64,000 nucleotides of DNA from contig OU015495.1 in NCBI GenBank assembly GCA_907164885.2, positions 104,951,122 through 105,015,121 on the forward strand. The letters are read 5' to 3'. Positions 45,584 through 57,945 of the stretch are shown piece after piece. Made by a program: the position numbers and the translations under genes. Source of the DNA: Dolomedes plantarius. Its lineage: Eukaryota > Arthropoda > Arachnida > Araneae > Dolomedidae. How positions within the stretch are numbered: the first letter of the stretch is position 1; each line of letters begins with the position of its first letter. The notes under the pieces were generated by a model. That model had not been told where the DNA came from and did not search any database. It saw only the letters and a program-made list of their open reading frames with translations.

Positions 45584-47411
45584 ATATGTAGTCTGAAATT
45601 AAAAGGTACATAAGCATAAAAAATCAAAATTGAAAAAAAAACCTGACTTAAGGCTACAATGGACCTTCAGCTTGACAAAAATATGTCCCCAAAACTATTT
45701 TATTTTTCTGTCAGAAAATGATTCTGCAACTCATGAGTTTAAATTTAAAAAAAGTATGTTGATCCGATCATTATTTACCGAGGTATAAGTATTTTTTCAA
45801 ACGTAAACAATGGAAATGTTAGTCAAATTAAAACTTTAAATGCCATTTTCTCAAAACAAGTTTTCATGTCGTTTCGCTAAGTTCAAAATGTTCCATGCGT
45901 CATAATTTTTCTTGAATTTTTCTAAAATTTCATAAAATGAATATTTATATATGTTAGAATAAACTTAGTAATCAATTCATTATACTATTTTAAAACAACT
46001 TAAAATTTTTTTGATAAAATTTTGCATAAAATGACCTATTTTTATCGATTTCTTTTCTAGTGTTTATAAATATGATTGTAAATGAAATATTGCTACTAAC
46101 TTTTATTATAACTATATAAAGTTAGTCTAAGAGAGAAAATTAGATATCTGAGACAAAAATTATGCGCATGGAGCATTTTTAAATAGAGTAAATAAAAAAC
46201 TGATTTTAATTAATGTCTTAATTAATTACATTCTAATTTTTTTTTAAATTTAGTATTTCCATCTCTAAACAACACTGTATAAGTATACAAAATTTCATAG
46301 CCATTGGTAAATAAATAAAAAAAAAGTTTTTCATGGTCCATTGTCGCCTTAAACGCAAAAGAAAACACCATACTTAGCGTTGTCATGTCTAAGGTATTAG
46401 AGTGTATCCCTCCTTTTCGAGATATTGACTCTAAAATGTTCCCAATTCACATAAGACTAGGATTTAAGGTTCCATCCATTAGATAAAGAAATGATAATGA
46501 TATTTTAACGAGTTCACAGATTACATTCAGTCCATTATTACTGATATAGCATTTTTGATGACTTTATTTAATAAGACAATTAACACCTTAAGATTTCGAG
46601 ATTTAAGCAGTAGGCGTGAAAATTGATGTCCCGGATGAACAGTAAACCTAAAGTAAAAGATCGTTACTGATGTAGATTTAAATCTGTGATTATTCATTTT
46701 CACTAGATATATTTATGCAATTTTATCCTTAAAAATAGAAATTTTGTACTTATAATAAAGAGAAAAATATAAAAATAAACTTCAGAGTATTATTCAGATC
46801 GGGAAGGAGTACTTGACTTGATTTGACGCAGTCATCTCAAAATATAAAACTTCAAAAATAGGTGGGAATTGGAAAGAATTTTCTCTCGAAATTTTTCAAA
46901 GCATTTATTTGTAAAATTTTAGGAGGATAAGAAAAGTCGAAATTGAAGGTGGAAAGAGAATGTGTGAAAATTACATTTGTCAGTTAAATACGCTTGACTT
47001 CTGATAAATAGGTGGAATTCTAGATTGCACAAGCATTGATTAAGAGTCAGGATATCCGGATGCATATCACCAAAGACATCAAAGTTTCAAACGCAGCAAT
47101 TTCTGAGATATGAGAGCTATTGAAATCGTTAGCTAGGCATATCGGTCAGATTGAGCTACAGGAGAATTATTTTACATTTCATTTAAAAGAGATTAATATT
47201 TTTCATTCAAATTTCTAATGATTTTAAAAAGTTTTTACTGATATTTTATAATACAAAAGAGCAGAAGTAGTTATAGTTTTAAAGCAATTGTGTTCAACAT
47301 TTTAATATTATTATGCATTTAAATTAAATATATTTCCGATTATAGAATGATTTTCAAATAAAAAAGAGATAATTACAATAGATTTTAAGCAAATATTTCA
47401 ACAAACAGTTA
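45584..47411. other. Intronic AT-rich DNA
   Basis: No supported exon or element ends. Confidence 0.4.
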
Positions 47412-48723
47412 ATCCAGTGTGCACCCATAAAGTAACCTGACAAATTTAAAGATCAAATGATAAAATAAAAAAGTGAAAGAATAATCGCTTGGCTAGAAAG
47501 AGTAACATCTCAACATTTGTTAAAGCCAGTTTAAACTGGTTATTTAGTCGTTTGCATATCAAAACGCCGTAGTAATTTTCATTTACTGAGAAGGCATTGT
47601 ACAAAAAAAATTGCTTCAGAATGGAACATCGTTGTAACATTAAATTTGTTACAAATTAGGTAAATCTGCTACCGAAACTTTAGAGATGATTCGAACAGCA
47701 TATAGTGATGCATCGTTATCAAGAACACAAGTGTATGAGTGGTACAACCGCTTTAAATGTGGGCGAGAAAGCATTGAAGATGAACCAAAGACAGGGCCCA
47801 TCAACTTCAAAGATTGAGGAAAATGTGGAGAAAATTCGTTCTTTGGGGAAAACTGATAGACGTAACAACTCAGCAACTTTCAGACATGCTTAGCATAAAC
47901 AAAGAAAGATAAATTTCAAGTGAAAATCTGAAAATTAAAAAAGTTTGTGCTCGATTCGTGCCTCGGATTTTGACAGAACAGCAAAAAGATAGAAAAGCTT
48001 GCTGTGAAGATTTGCTGACTACTGCGCCACAGGACAATAATTTCTTAAAGTGTATTATAGCAGGAGATAAGACCTGGTGTCTATAATACAACCCAGAAAC
48101 AAAAAGACAAAGTGCAAAGTGAAAAGGACCATCTTCTCCCATACAAAAGAAAAAAAGCACGGATGTCAAAATCAAAGACTAAGTTGATGCTGATTGCATT
48201 TTTTTATTACAAAGGACTTATTCCCTCGAAATTTGTTCCTGAAAATCAAACAAACAATCAGTATTTTTACAAGGAGGTGCTTATTCAGTTAAACAGGATA
48301 AGGTGAGTTAGGAAGGAATTGTTTGATTCTGGGCAATGGTTTCTTTTACCCGATAATGCTAGGCCCCATACAGCAATTTCTGTACAACAATATCTTGCTA
48401 AGTATTCATTTACACAGTGATAAATCACCCACCATATTCTCCCGACTTATCGCTAGCTGAGTTTTTTCCTTTTTCCGAAGCTTAAGATGGCCATGAAAGG
48501 ACAGAGGTTTGAAAACGTCTCGGATATTAAATCAAATGTTACGCGTATTTTGCGAACGGTTAGTTCCAAAACCCATAAACAGTGTTTCGATGACTTGAAG
48601 AAACGTTGGAAAAATTGTATAGACTCCTTTGGCGATTATTTTGAAGAAAATAAATTTATTTGAAAGTGAGTAATATTTTTCTTATTTATAAAAAAATGTC
48701 GGATTATTTATGGATGCACCTTG
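47412..48723 (+). mobile_element. Full-length mariner element, inactive
   Basis: About 1.31 kb, the usual mariner size. The left end GTGTGCACCCATAAAGTAAC and the reversed right end GGTGCATCCATAAATAATCC are diverged terminal inverted repeats, both continuing to (C)TGACA/CCGACA. TA lies at 47410-47411 and at 48724-48725. It holds the broken transposase at 47621-48663. Confidence 0.8.
47621..48663 (+). pseudogene. mariner transposase pseudogene
   Basis: The ATG at 47621 (MEHRCNIKF) is followed, after a one-base shift, by LGKSATETLEMIRTAYSD, the mariner helix-turn-helix region, with SRTQVYEWYNRFK. The catalytic domain shows GDKTW (family GDESW, first Asp), PDNARPHTA (second Asp) and PPYSPDLS (third Asp), consistent with DD34D mariners. 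The end IDSFGDYFEENKFI and stop at 48661 match the family C-terminus. Several stops and frameshifts (near 47645, 47815, 48085, 48303 and 48418) make it non-functional. Confidence 0.88.
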
Positions 48724-48725
48724 TA

Positions 48726-49482
48726 TGTTTATGTAATCAAATGTGTATCAATGAATGTTTTTATTGGTAAAATTTTGAAGACAAAATCTATAAACGTGCT
48801 AATTTGCTGCTTTTCTGACTATCCATCACCATTATATGGAGAAAGAATATATGAAACTCATAGTTTAAATTGTTAATTTCAAAACACATTATATAATCAT
48901 ACGTATGTATTTAAAAGTAAAATGTATATATAATTCGAAAGAATATTCGCATACACTATCCCATAAATACGTAATTCCTTATCGTATCCACATGAAAGAT
49001 TTCGTCTCATTACAATGAGACTCCATTTCATTTAAGTTGCCTCATGCAATTTTAATTAATGTGTAATAAGTGCAGTCAAAATAAGTGCATCAATTCCCTA
49101 AAATTAAAGAGAGGGTTCCATTTATTTACTTTAGAAATGTATTAAAAGTGAAAACAGTACTTCCATTCACCTTTTTTTGTTAATTTACTTGAGAGCTTAC
49201 ATATTCAGTGTAAACACAAATCCCCATAGGAGCACGTTTTCACTGAGTACTTTTCAACGAAAAATAAATCCAGTACATTATATGCTGAAGAGAAAAAAAA
49301 CCCACTCTCTAATACAATCAATAAATCGTAGAGCGTAGCAATGGAAGCAAAAAGGCACACAGAAAAGACGAAGAACTTGAAAAGATTGTAGAAGACAGAA
49401 ACAAATGGAAAAAAAATATTAAAGAAAAAATAAAAGGAAAAGGAATGAAACAAAAAGATTACACAAACTAAGGAAATAAAAA

Positions 49483-49550
<68 letters not shown>

Positions 49551-49857
49551 GGGCTCTACATACTGAAGGAAACCATGAAATAGGCGATTTGCCCTCTTCC
49601 ATAATTCATCAGATTCGGTGATCTTTTTCATATTTGATACCTGAGAGATTTTTTAAATTCCTAAGGAAATATTTACCAATCTTTACCTTAATAGTAGCTT
49701 ATGTGTTAAAATTGGCTTGAGGTAAATTACTTAATGATGCCCTAATAAGTTTCGCAACATGTTGTAAAAACTAATTTCAAAATCTTAAGGTTCCCAACGA
49801 AGGAAATGCTTAAAGATTCCCTGCTTTTCACAACGAAAAAAAATTGCAGAATTCTAC
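48726..49857. other. Intronic DNA with (TA)n run
   Basis: Includes an uninterrupted (TA)n microsatellite at about 49490-49546; the rest is AT-rich with no recognised feature. Confidence 0.5.
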
Positions 49858-49978
49858 CTGTTATCTTTACTACTGGACGCTTGTGATGTGACAGATCCCG
49901 TAGAACTAAAGCTGTTCCTAGGAGAGTTTCCAGGTGATTTGGCTGATGAAGCATCGTCATCTACCAGTAACTGCCATT
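49858..49978 (-). CDS. Host gene exon A (partial)
   Basis: The acceptor GTCCTTTTCAG and donor AACAG|GTAGAAT frame a 121-bp exon. After two bases that complete an upstream codon, it reads WQLLVDDDASSAKSPGNSPR then NSFSSTGSVTSQASSSKDN, with no stop and little AT bias. The trailing AG joins the first A of the exon at 34002 to give Arg. This phase match, and the next one, is the main evidence that the three exons belong together. The start WQLLVDDD looks like the end of a structured segment followed by a disordered Ser-rich tail. Upstream exons must lie beyond 49978; a possible one is at 56055-56072. Gene identity unknown. Confidence 0.72.
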
Positions 49979-50789
49979 CTGAAAAGGACAATACATTTTT
50001 TTAGAATTTACTAAAAATAAAACTTGGCGAAAAATTTATTAATGACTTTTAGCAGTGATAACCTCACATGACAACGACAACAGATTTATAAACACATTAT
50101 GAAAATATTATAATTTATTTAATAATGGTGGAACAAGTACTAGCATGTTAACTTTTACATATATCTCTTCAAACCATACGTAATAATAAAATTACAAGAT
50201 AAAAAGAACTTTTTATATACCATGTTTTAAAATTTTCTGTTGAATCAAACAAACTTGACAATTCTATGTATTAATAAATACTTATTTTTTTGATGAATTA
50301 TCCCATCAATTTGAAAGAAAATTATCAAATGCGTAATAAAGAGGTATCAAATGCGTAATCCATCGTTTAGCTTGGGAATTGGAAGTTAACTTGCGTTTAA
50401 CTTTTCATTCCCGTCCCGTCCGATAGAGGACTGCACCATTCCACAAAACAAAATTAACTGAAAATGAATTCAATTCTGCTTAAAGATGACTAAAATTATT
50501 AATCGATTGCATTGTCATCGTGTTCTGAGCTATTCTAAAAGTTTCAAATGTCTAGCTAGTCGGGAAGTTAGTTAAAAATCGATTGCAAGATTTGTACTGG
50601 ACAAACGCACAAACAAACAAACAAAAAGGCAAGTTAATAAAAATACGGTAAAAATAAAACACTGAAATATATTATTCATTTGTACTATATCTAAAATCAA
50701 GTTTCTAAGTGTAGTATATCATATTAAATCTCATATCGTATCTAAAATATCAATGATCTTGATTGTAAAAATTCGTGGTTATGAATACA
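49979..50789. other. Intronic AT-rich DNA
   Basis: Nothing recognised. Confidence 0.4.
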
Positions 50790-50865
50790 CTAGCTGAATA
50801 CCCGTGCCCCCTTATGGAGTACATTCAAATTAAATTCAACGGTAAATGTATGCAATTAATGCCAT

Positions 50866-50899
<34 letters not shown>

Positions 50900-51517
50900 G
50901 TAACGGATATTTTTATAGACAAAAAAAATGTGGAAGAAAATATTCAAATTAAATACAACGGTCAATGTATGCGATTAATTTGTATGTTTAATATCCATAA
51001 AACATACATACTAATTTAAACTAAATTCTTAAAAAACTTCCATGTCAATTAGTCTAGTGGTTAAATTTTAACTTTTACTGTATTTTAATATTTTTTGTCA
51101 ATTTATTTCGTTGTTATGCACGTGACGCAAAATTAATTTAAAGTATCACAAAAAGAAATTAAATCTCGTGATCAGAATTTAATAAATTAAATTCTAAAAA
51201 ATTAATCTTTAAAAATTCACCAAAAATCAGAAAATGGAGGTAAAGATTCGAAAAAGATTTCATTTTTATGGTCTTTCTCGTGATATAAGTTTTATAACCC
51301 TCGTATTATTATTTTAAATGCAAACTTTAAAGAATGTTACAAAAATAGCTTAAAAATTTAATTAAAAAAATCTAAGAAGAATTTTTCAAAAATATTTCAT
51401 AGTGCACCCCTACACTATAAGTAGCACCGCCATGCAAAATTTCAGCCCTTTATGTCCAACGGTTTGGTTTGTGCGTTATCTGTCAGTCAGTCAGTCAGAC
51501 TGTTTTATATATATAGA
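50790..51517 (-). mobile_element. Helitron-like copy (728 bp)
   Basis: Reverse orientation, CTAG at 50790 and reversed TC at 51516-51517. It shares a distinctive internal segment (around 50930-51080) with the copy at 53008, so these two form a subfamily. An internal (TA)n run lies at 50870-50897. Confidence 0.82.
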
Positions 51518-52434
51518 CAAGAAGTTTGGAATAATACAGGGAAAATAACTGCATATAAAATGCCTCAAATGAATATTACGAGATCCTTTTGAAATTCTCT
51601 TAAACGACTACAGAGTTCCTGGTAACTACGTGCTTTAGAATTACCCAATATATTTTTCAAATTATTCTCCTTAAATCTGTTTCAATCGGTTTAAAAGAAT
51701 ATAGCATGACAGCATATGTATTTCAGCGAGATCATTTTATTCTCATTCCAAGGGCATCGTAAAAAATAGTTAAATAAAACAAACATTGTAAAAAATACTA
51801 CAGTATCAGAAAGTAATCCCAAACTCTATCTGCACGATATTTAGATATCAAAATTTTATTATTTCTGAACAATGATAAAAACATTAAAACTAATTGTAAT
51901 TATAGATGGACATACACTTCAAACTTAAATCATGAATTTGGACGGATTAGACTTTTAGCTGACAAGTAAGTTTTTATACAAAAATTATTGAATATATCAT
52001 GTACAATTTAATTATCAGCAATTTAAATATTTTGCGCACTTACAAAACCATACAAAGGATCTGAAAAACATTTTATTTCTAAGAAGATATTAAAATGAAA
52101 TGTTCGAAATAATAATATTTACTAAATTATTCTATGTACAAACGCCTGTTCTTAGAGGTTTTTTTGTTTTGAGTTTTTCTCTTTTATTTTCATATAGATA
52201 TGTTTCAATGGATACTAACTCTGAAATATTTATTAATACATCATTCAAGTGAATATTTCAAAGTTCCTCTAAGCAGAAGTGCAAAACCTCCAATCAAGGT
52301 ATTATAATTATCTCAATGAAAGCCTTTATATTAATGTATTTCATTGTATCTTTAAAAGCATTTTTTTTTTTTTTTCTTTTTCTCTTCAGTGTAATTTTTG
52401 ATATAGACATATGATTGAATAGCTGTAAGTTTAT
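51518..52434. other. AT-rich DNA without recognised features
   Basis: Nothing supportable apart from a T-rich run near 52362-52384. Confidence 0.4.
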
Positions 52435-52835
52435 GATGCAATCTACCCGAGTGTTAACCTATGGAGAAAATATGTCTAAGGATTGCCGACTTGGATTTAA
52501 AGATCTTTTTTACAAATTATACTCCGTAATTGAGAGATTAATTTTACACATTGGGACAATTTTCGTTTTTCTTTTAAATGCAAATAATATTTTAAAATTT
52601 AAATTAATCGGGGAAGAAATCTGGTATAGTGTATTAAAAACGTTCATCAGTCCATTTGGTGGACGAAATTTATAAAATGAATCCTGTTGCAAAGAGCAGA
52701 AAAGTTCAGGCTAGCTGAAAATACTATTTTTATTAGATTATCAGCATTTATGTAGCTGTAAATAGTAGACACATTTTCTCCATGGGTAAACATTGAGGTG
52801 AGCGAATTCTATAGGGTTAGTACACGAGAGCCTGA
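52435..52835 (-). mobile_element. Diverged copy of the TTAA-flanked MITE
   Basis: Reverse complement relative to 13561-13976. Shared blocks include GTTAACCTATGGAGAAAAT near the left, AAAATGAATCCTGTTGCAA near 52674 and TGTAGCTGTAAATAGTAGAC near 52751. The outermost terminal repeats are eroded and no TTAA flank is left. Confidence 0.75.
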
Positions 52836-53007
52836 AAATTGACACCTGATGGGGTTAAACAATGATGGAATATATAATAAATGTGTAAACAAGAAGTAAT
52901 TGAAACTTTAGTTACTGGAGTTTGAATTTTCGATAAAAGATGAGACAAAAATGATTGTAACAGTTGTTAAGCATGATGATCTAATTCTTAATTATAATGA
53001 TTACTTA

Positions 53008-53657
53008 TCTATATATATATAACAGTTCCGTTACTGACTGACTAACAGATAGCACACAGACCAAACCGCTGGACCTAAAGGGCTGAAGTTTTGCATGGTG
53101 ATTCTTCTTATAGTGTAGAGGTGCACTAAGAGAGATTTTTGAAAAAATCTGCTTAGATTTTTTTTAAATTAAATTTTTAAGCTGTTTTTGTAACTTTTTA
53201 TTAAGTTTGCATTTAATATATTAATTATAAATAATAATTAAAAAATTTATATCACGAGAAAGATCATAAAAATTCCTTTAAAATGAAATCTTTTTCGAAT
53301 CTTTTCCTCTATTTTCTGATTTTTGGTGAATTTTTAAAGATTTATTTTTAGAATCTAATTTATGAAATGCTGATCACGGGGTTTCTTTTCTTTTTGTGAT
53401 ACTTTAAATTAATTTTGCGCCACGTGCATAACAACGAAATGAATTGACAAAAAATTATTGAAATACGGTAAAACATAAAATTTAACTACTAGACTAATGG
53501 AGATAGGAGTTTTTTTTAAGAATTTAGTTTAAATTAGTATGTATGTTTTATGGATATTAAACATACAAATTAATCGCATACATTGACCGTTGTATTTAAT
53601 TTGAATATTTTCTTCTACATTATTTTGTCTATAAAAATATCCGTTACGATTTATATA
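53008..53657 (+). mobile_element. Helitron-like copy missing its 3' end
   Basis: The 5' TC (53008, after A) begins TCTATATATATATAACAG. The body aligns with the reverse of 50870-51517. At the internal (TA)n (about 53650-53662) it passes directly into the oppositely oriented copy at 53664, so the last 70 bp or so with the CTAG end are missing. Confidence 0.8.
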
Positions 53658-53663
53658 TATATA

Positions 53664-54354
53664 CTAGCTGAAAACCCGCGCTTCGCTACGGAGTACATTC
53701 AAATTAAATACAACGGTCAACGTATGCAATTTATGCCAACAAATAAATATATATATTTATAATAAATGCGATGATCAATGTATACAATTGATGTAAAATA
53801 TATATCTATCTATATATATATATTCATAAAAAAATCGTAAGGGATATGCATTTTTTTGGATAATATCCAATCGTCTGCTGCATTAGAAAGAGAAAAAAAT
53901 TTTTTTTTTATCTATTTAGTTGTTACGCACGTGACGATAAATTTATTGAAAGTACCAGAAAAAGAAATCACGTGATCAGCATTTAATAAATTAAATTCTA
54001 AAAATTAATCTTTAAAAATTCCCCAAAAATCAGAAAATAGAGGTAAAAATTCGAAAAAAATTTCATTTTGAAGGAATTTTTATGATCTTTCTCGTGATAT
54101 AAATTTTATAACCCTCAATGTATTATTTTAAATGCAAACGTAAAAAAAGTTTAAAAAACAGCTTAAAAATTTAATTTTAAAAAATCTAAGAAGAATTTTT
54201 GAAAAATCTTTCTTAGTGCACCCCTACACTATTAGAAGAATCGCCATGCAAAATTTCAGCCCTTTAGGTCCAGCGGTTTGGTCTGTGCGTTGTATGTCAG
54301 TCAGTCAGTGAATGAATGAATGAGTCAGTTACGGAACTGTTTTATATATATAGA
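53664..54354 (-). mobile_element. Complete Helitron-like copy (691 bp)
   Basis: CTAG at 53664 (flank A) and reversed TC at 54353-54354 (flank T): both termini and the A/T target are intact. Close to the copy at 40918-41630, including the ATCAATGTATACAATTGATG segment. Confidence 0.85.
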
Positions 54355-54596
54355 TAAACTCATGGCACAACAGTCCTATGTGGACCAGGACCGGCGGTAC
54401 CCATCTCCGCTTTCTTGACAGTGGGCTTCGGGTGCCATACAGCATATGTCTCAGTCAGGTGGTCAACCTGACGTGGAACCCCAGAGTTTAGTTCCCAAGC
54501 ATGCTTGGTCCTTATTTTATCGACCCACTCAAGGGATGAAAGGCTGAGTTGACCTTGCCCAGTCGCAGGGTCGAACCCTGGACCTGCGGCATAGCA
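54355..54596 (-). mobile_element. SINE with possible conserved central domain
   Basis: On the minus strand the B-box-like GGGTTCGACCCTGCG (about 54563-54577) precedes a segment reading AGGTCAACTCAGCCTTTCAT and then GAGTGGGTCGATAAAATAAG. From memory this resembles a conserved domain found in cephalopod and other invertebrate SINEs. The expected A-box side is replaced by (TTTA)n/(TA)n sequence, so the copy may be rearranged. Confidence 0.55.
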
Positions 54597-54772
<176 letters not shown>

Positions 54773-54773
54773 C

Positions 54774-54843
54774 TTAATTGCATACATTGACAGTTGTATT
54801 TAATTTGAATGTACTCCGTAGCAAAGCACGGATATTCAGCTAG
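54774..54843 (+). mobile_element. Helitron-like 3' end fragment
   Basis: The last 70 bp of the family, ending GGATATTCAGCTAG followed by T. The 5' part is absent; the break is at the (TA)n run. Confidence 0.75.
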
Positions 54844-55603
54844 TGTTTGCATAAATGTCTTTCCAATAATCATATCATTTGGCTTTCAGTTAAGAAAAAA
54901 AATATGATGAAAAAATCCTTCCATTCTATTTATACATTAGGGTATTAATTTTCACTTTAATCTCAATATATTTATAATAAAGACAATATAAAATCAATGA
55001 AGTAACATTTTTTCTTCAAACAAATGCTTTCAGTGACCAACGATATTTTCATGATTGCTTTCAAGCTTCGAATTTTGTTAGAGAAAGTTCTTATGACTAA
55101 AAATAAAATAACTCAAAACATAATAATATTTTTAAAGTTGAAGACAAGATGGATTAACGATATGTTAGTTTTCCCCTTCAAGCTTAAAACTAAAAGTAGA
55201 CGTAGTAAAATAAATTCTTAGAGTTTTGACTTGAGAAAAGTAGCCAAAAAAGGAATTTATTTATGGAAAAACTTTCATTATAATTTTAAATAAGAACATT
55301 TTATATTTTTGATTAATGCAAGCTATTTCTATTATGATTTTTTTTTCTATTAGTGAAAAGTGTAAAATTCCTTAAGAAATGATCGCTTAAAAAAGTATTT
55401 AAAATATTGAGCTTTCTTATGCAAAGCAAACTACAATATATACATATATATATATATATATATTTCTATAAAAAGAACTTTGTTATTTTTTAAGTGCTGA
55501 AAAGTGAAAATTGTTCTGTATTCTGCATATATGAATAATTCTGCAAGACAAATATTCATTCTTTTGATGTACGAGATATTAAAGATTTTGAATGCTTACT
55601 TAC
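54844..55603. other. AT-rich DNA without recognised features
   Basis: Nothing supportable besides a (TA)n run near 55438-55461. Confidence 0.4.
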
Positions 55604-55709
55604 GCATCGCCTACACCTTCTAAATATTTAAAAACTATTATGAAGAACTCTTTATCAGTATTTTTAGAATTCAGTTCAGTAGAATGATAGTTAAAAAGGA
55701 ATAAAGAGC
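55604..55709 (-). CDS. Possible exon (weak)
   Basis: On the minus strand, ATAAG|GC opens a frame reading ALFLFNYHSTELNSKNTDK then EFFIIVFKYLEGVGDA, ending at a consensus donor GC|GTAAGTAAG. The acceptor lacks a good pyrimidine tract. The phase does not match the exon at 49978 directly, so an extra exon or a different gene would be needed. It could be chance in AT-rich DNA. Confidence 0.25.
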
Positions 55710-56054
55710 CTTATAGAATATTAATACACTTTACAAATAACTCTTTTCATTTTGTCTGTACAATAATTCATTTGTTAATTTCCTGAAGAAAAAAGATTTA
55801 AAAAATCACTATTTTTCACTATATAACAACAAACCTTTGACAGTACTTTTATCATATCATTTAACTTCGATTTGTACATGTCATTCACCATATTCCAACT
55901 GATTTCAGCTCGTAATATTTTGGTGCAGTTAAATATCCTAACATGAGAAGTGTAATAAAGTGCATGTTTATTCGAAAGAAAAACGCTGTCAGTATTGGAA
56001 TTTTGTAATAATTTTCTTATTACATGCATACGTTTAGAGCTTACGACTATTTAC

Positions 56055-56072
56055 CAATAATGAAGTCAATAT
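56055..56072 (-). CDS. Possible 18-nt micro-exon of the host gene
   Basis: The strong acceptor TTTTTGGTTTTTGCAG is followed by 18 nt and the donor TTG|GTAAAT. The phase is right: its final G plus AA of the exon at 49978 gives Glu, producing IDFII-E-WQLLVDDD. Support is only signal quality and phase. Confidence 0.3.
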
Positions 56073-56294
56073 CTGCAAAAACCAAAAAAGAAGAGTTTTA
56101 GGGATATTTATATTTAAACTACAGATTAATCTTAAACCCTCCTAATTTTTAACAGAGAATATATTACAAACGTATTTATATTTACTGTTCAATTTAAATA
56201 TTATGTTCCCTCAGAAAATATTTTGAAGCGAAATCTTACACTGGTGACAAATTCTTACGACAATTGACTAACATATCTGTTTAAACCCTTGTAT

Positions 56295-56298
<4 letters not shown>

Positions 56299-56331
<33 letters not shown>
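56299..56331. repeat. (TA)n microsatellite
   Basis: Uninterrupted TA, flanked by the inverted pair TGTGATA/TATCACA. Confidence 0.95.
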
Positions 56332-56335
<4 letters not shown>

Positions 56336-56690
56336 CACATGTCTGTAATAATAACGTCCTACCAGTATGATATCTCTACCTTTAATATTGTCTTCCCCCT
56401 TATGTAAGTACCTCCGTTTCGGTGCGGCGCCTACCTGTCGCTGGGTGTCTTTGCTCTAATGTGAAAGTCGAACTGCGCACTCTTAGTGTTTGGATATGGA
56501 GCAGAAAGGACGCTAAGCACTCTCTCCTATATTCCTTGTAAATATATAAATAGCTTTCCTCTTTATACATCTTATCTATGTTAAACAACTAAATATCAAT
56601 AATGTGCTAGAGTTAATAAATGTATGTGTCCCACTGACTGGACTACTTGGTTGATTTTCATGACGCTCAACCCGACGACAAATTTTCCGC
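56332..56690 (+). mobile_element. Possible LTR fragment
   Basis: A less AT-rich stretch with a TATA-like ATATAAATAG (near 56545), an AATAAA signal (56616) and a downstream GACGACA end, followed by ATGCCATCGCCAGCC. The order recalls an LTR and the start of an internal region. No partner LTR or protein domain was found. Confidence 0.25.
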
Positions 56691-56764
56691 TGAAGATGCC
56701 ATCGCCAGCCGTAAATGCCTATCCTTATATTACCTAATATCGTTATAGTGTCCTCAGAGTAATT

Positions 56765-56798
<34 letters not shown>

Positions 56799-56816
56799 TA
56801 GCATTATTGCCCGGCG

Positions 56817-56975
56817 TTGCCCGGGTAGATATATAGATATAAAATTTTTCATGCATTGCCATTCTTCATGTTCATCTGGCCAGACAGAATGCGCTTAGCG
56901 CGTTTCTATGATATACCCAGTATTCTTTTGATGGAAAGCATGAAAAATTTTATATCTATATATCTACCCGGGCAA
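56817..56975. repeat. Perfect 38-bp inverted repeat
   Basis: TTGCCCGGGTAGATATATAG begins the left arm (56817-56854), which has an exact complement at 56938-56975; the loop is 83 bases. The sequence CCCGGCGTTGCCCGGGTA just before it is a repeat-end motif I associate with arthropod elements. The loop contains a small palindrome (GCGCTTAGCGC). Confidence 0.92.
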
Positions 56976-57383
56976 TCATTCTTTAAAAATAATTTCATTA
57001 ATCTTCTTATGCCTTAATATAACTAATGGACTAACAGTTCGGAATGAAAGTTATGTGCCGTTCTGTTTCTCTGTTTAAAGAGCTTTTCCTCCCACTGCTT
57101 AAAAAACACCAAAACTCTAAAAGATTTATCTTATATGATTTCACGGAATAAGTAATTTAAATACATATCGTATGTTAACTCTGTTTCGCGAACTTAAGGG
57201 AAAAAACCTGTAGAACTATTAAACTTCTTCCCATTTTATGATCCTCAAACAATTAATATATTTAGATCAACAGAAGGCTTCCAAAAACTTCCAAATTTAA
57301 TTTTTCTTTTTTTTTCTTGCTTTTTTTTCCAAATTTTATTAAGTTCTATTAGTTTGAACGCCATTGTCTAAAATTGTCTAAAG

Positions 57384-57733
57384 CAGCGGTTCTCAACCTG
57401 TTCAGACAAACGATTCCACTAAACGTAAGAAAAATAAACACCTCGTCCTTCCCCCCCCCCCTCGTTACCCCCAGACCAACTCTCAAACCACCCCGCTTTT
57501 CGCCCACGTATCGAATTTGAAGGGTTGTCGTAAAGGGACTGTATCCACATTTAAGAGGTGGGCTTAGGGGAACAAAAATCATTAAAAAATTAATAAAAAA
57601 AAAACTAATTGAGCCCCAAATTTCGTTTTTCCTGATTTAAGTTTCTAGGGTCCAAAACATTAACTGTGCCGAATTTGGTCCCGGTGGGTGAAACAGTCTA
57701 TGATTCTATAGCGGACAAACAAACAGACAAGCT

Positions 57734-57774
<41 letters not shown>

Positions 57775-57780
57775 TACTGC
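57384..57780 (+). mobile_element. hAT-like end fragment and repeat debris
   Basis: CAGCGGTTCTCAACCTG at 57384 is a typical hAT-type terminus, but no matching right end was seen. The stretch ends in GGACAAACAAACAGACAAGC and a (TA)n run (57737-57770), a motif common at ends of other repeats. Confidence 0.4.
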
Positions 57781-57945
57781 CATTAAAATTGCAGCATCAG
57801 GAAGGAGAGAAAATAGCAAAACTTTACTTATTGTAAGTATAAAGCTTAGTAGGAAGAGAACATGATTAACTTAGTAAGCAATTTGGGGGTACACAGGGTC
57901 CGAAATTAGTACACACAGCTGCCGCCTCTGCCAGCTAAAACGACT

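Noticed and set aside
55775..56029. 84-codon minus-strand frame (FLSNKHALYYTSHVRIFN...)
   Set aside because: Fairly long for this AT-rich DNA and ends near a GTTTGT donor-like site, but no phase fits the neighbouring candidate exons and no family is recognised.
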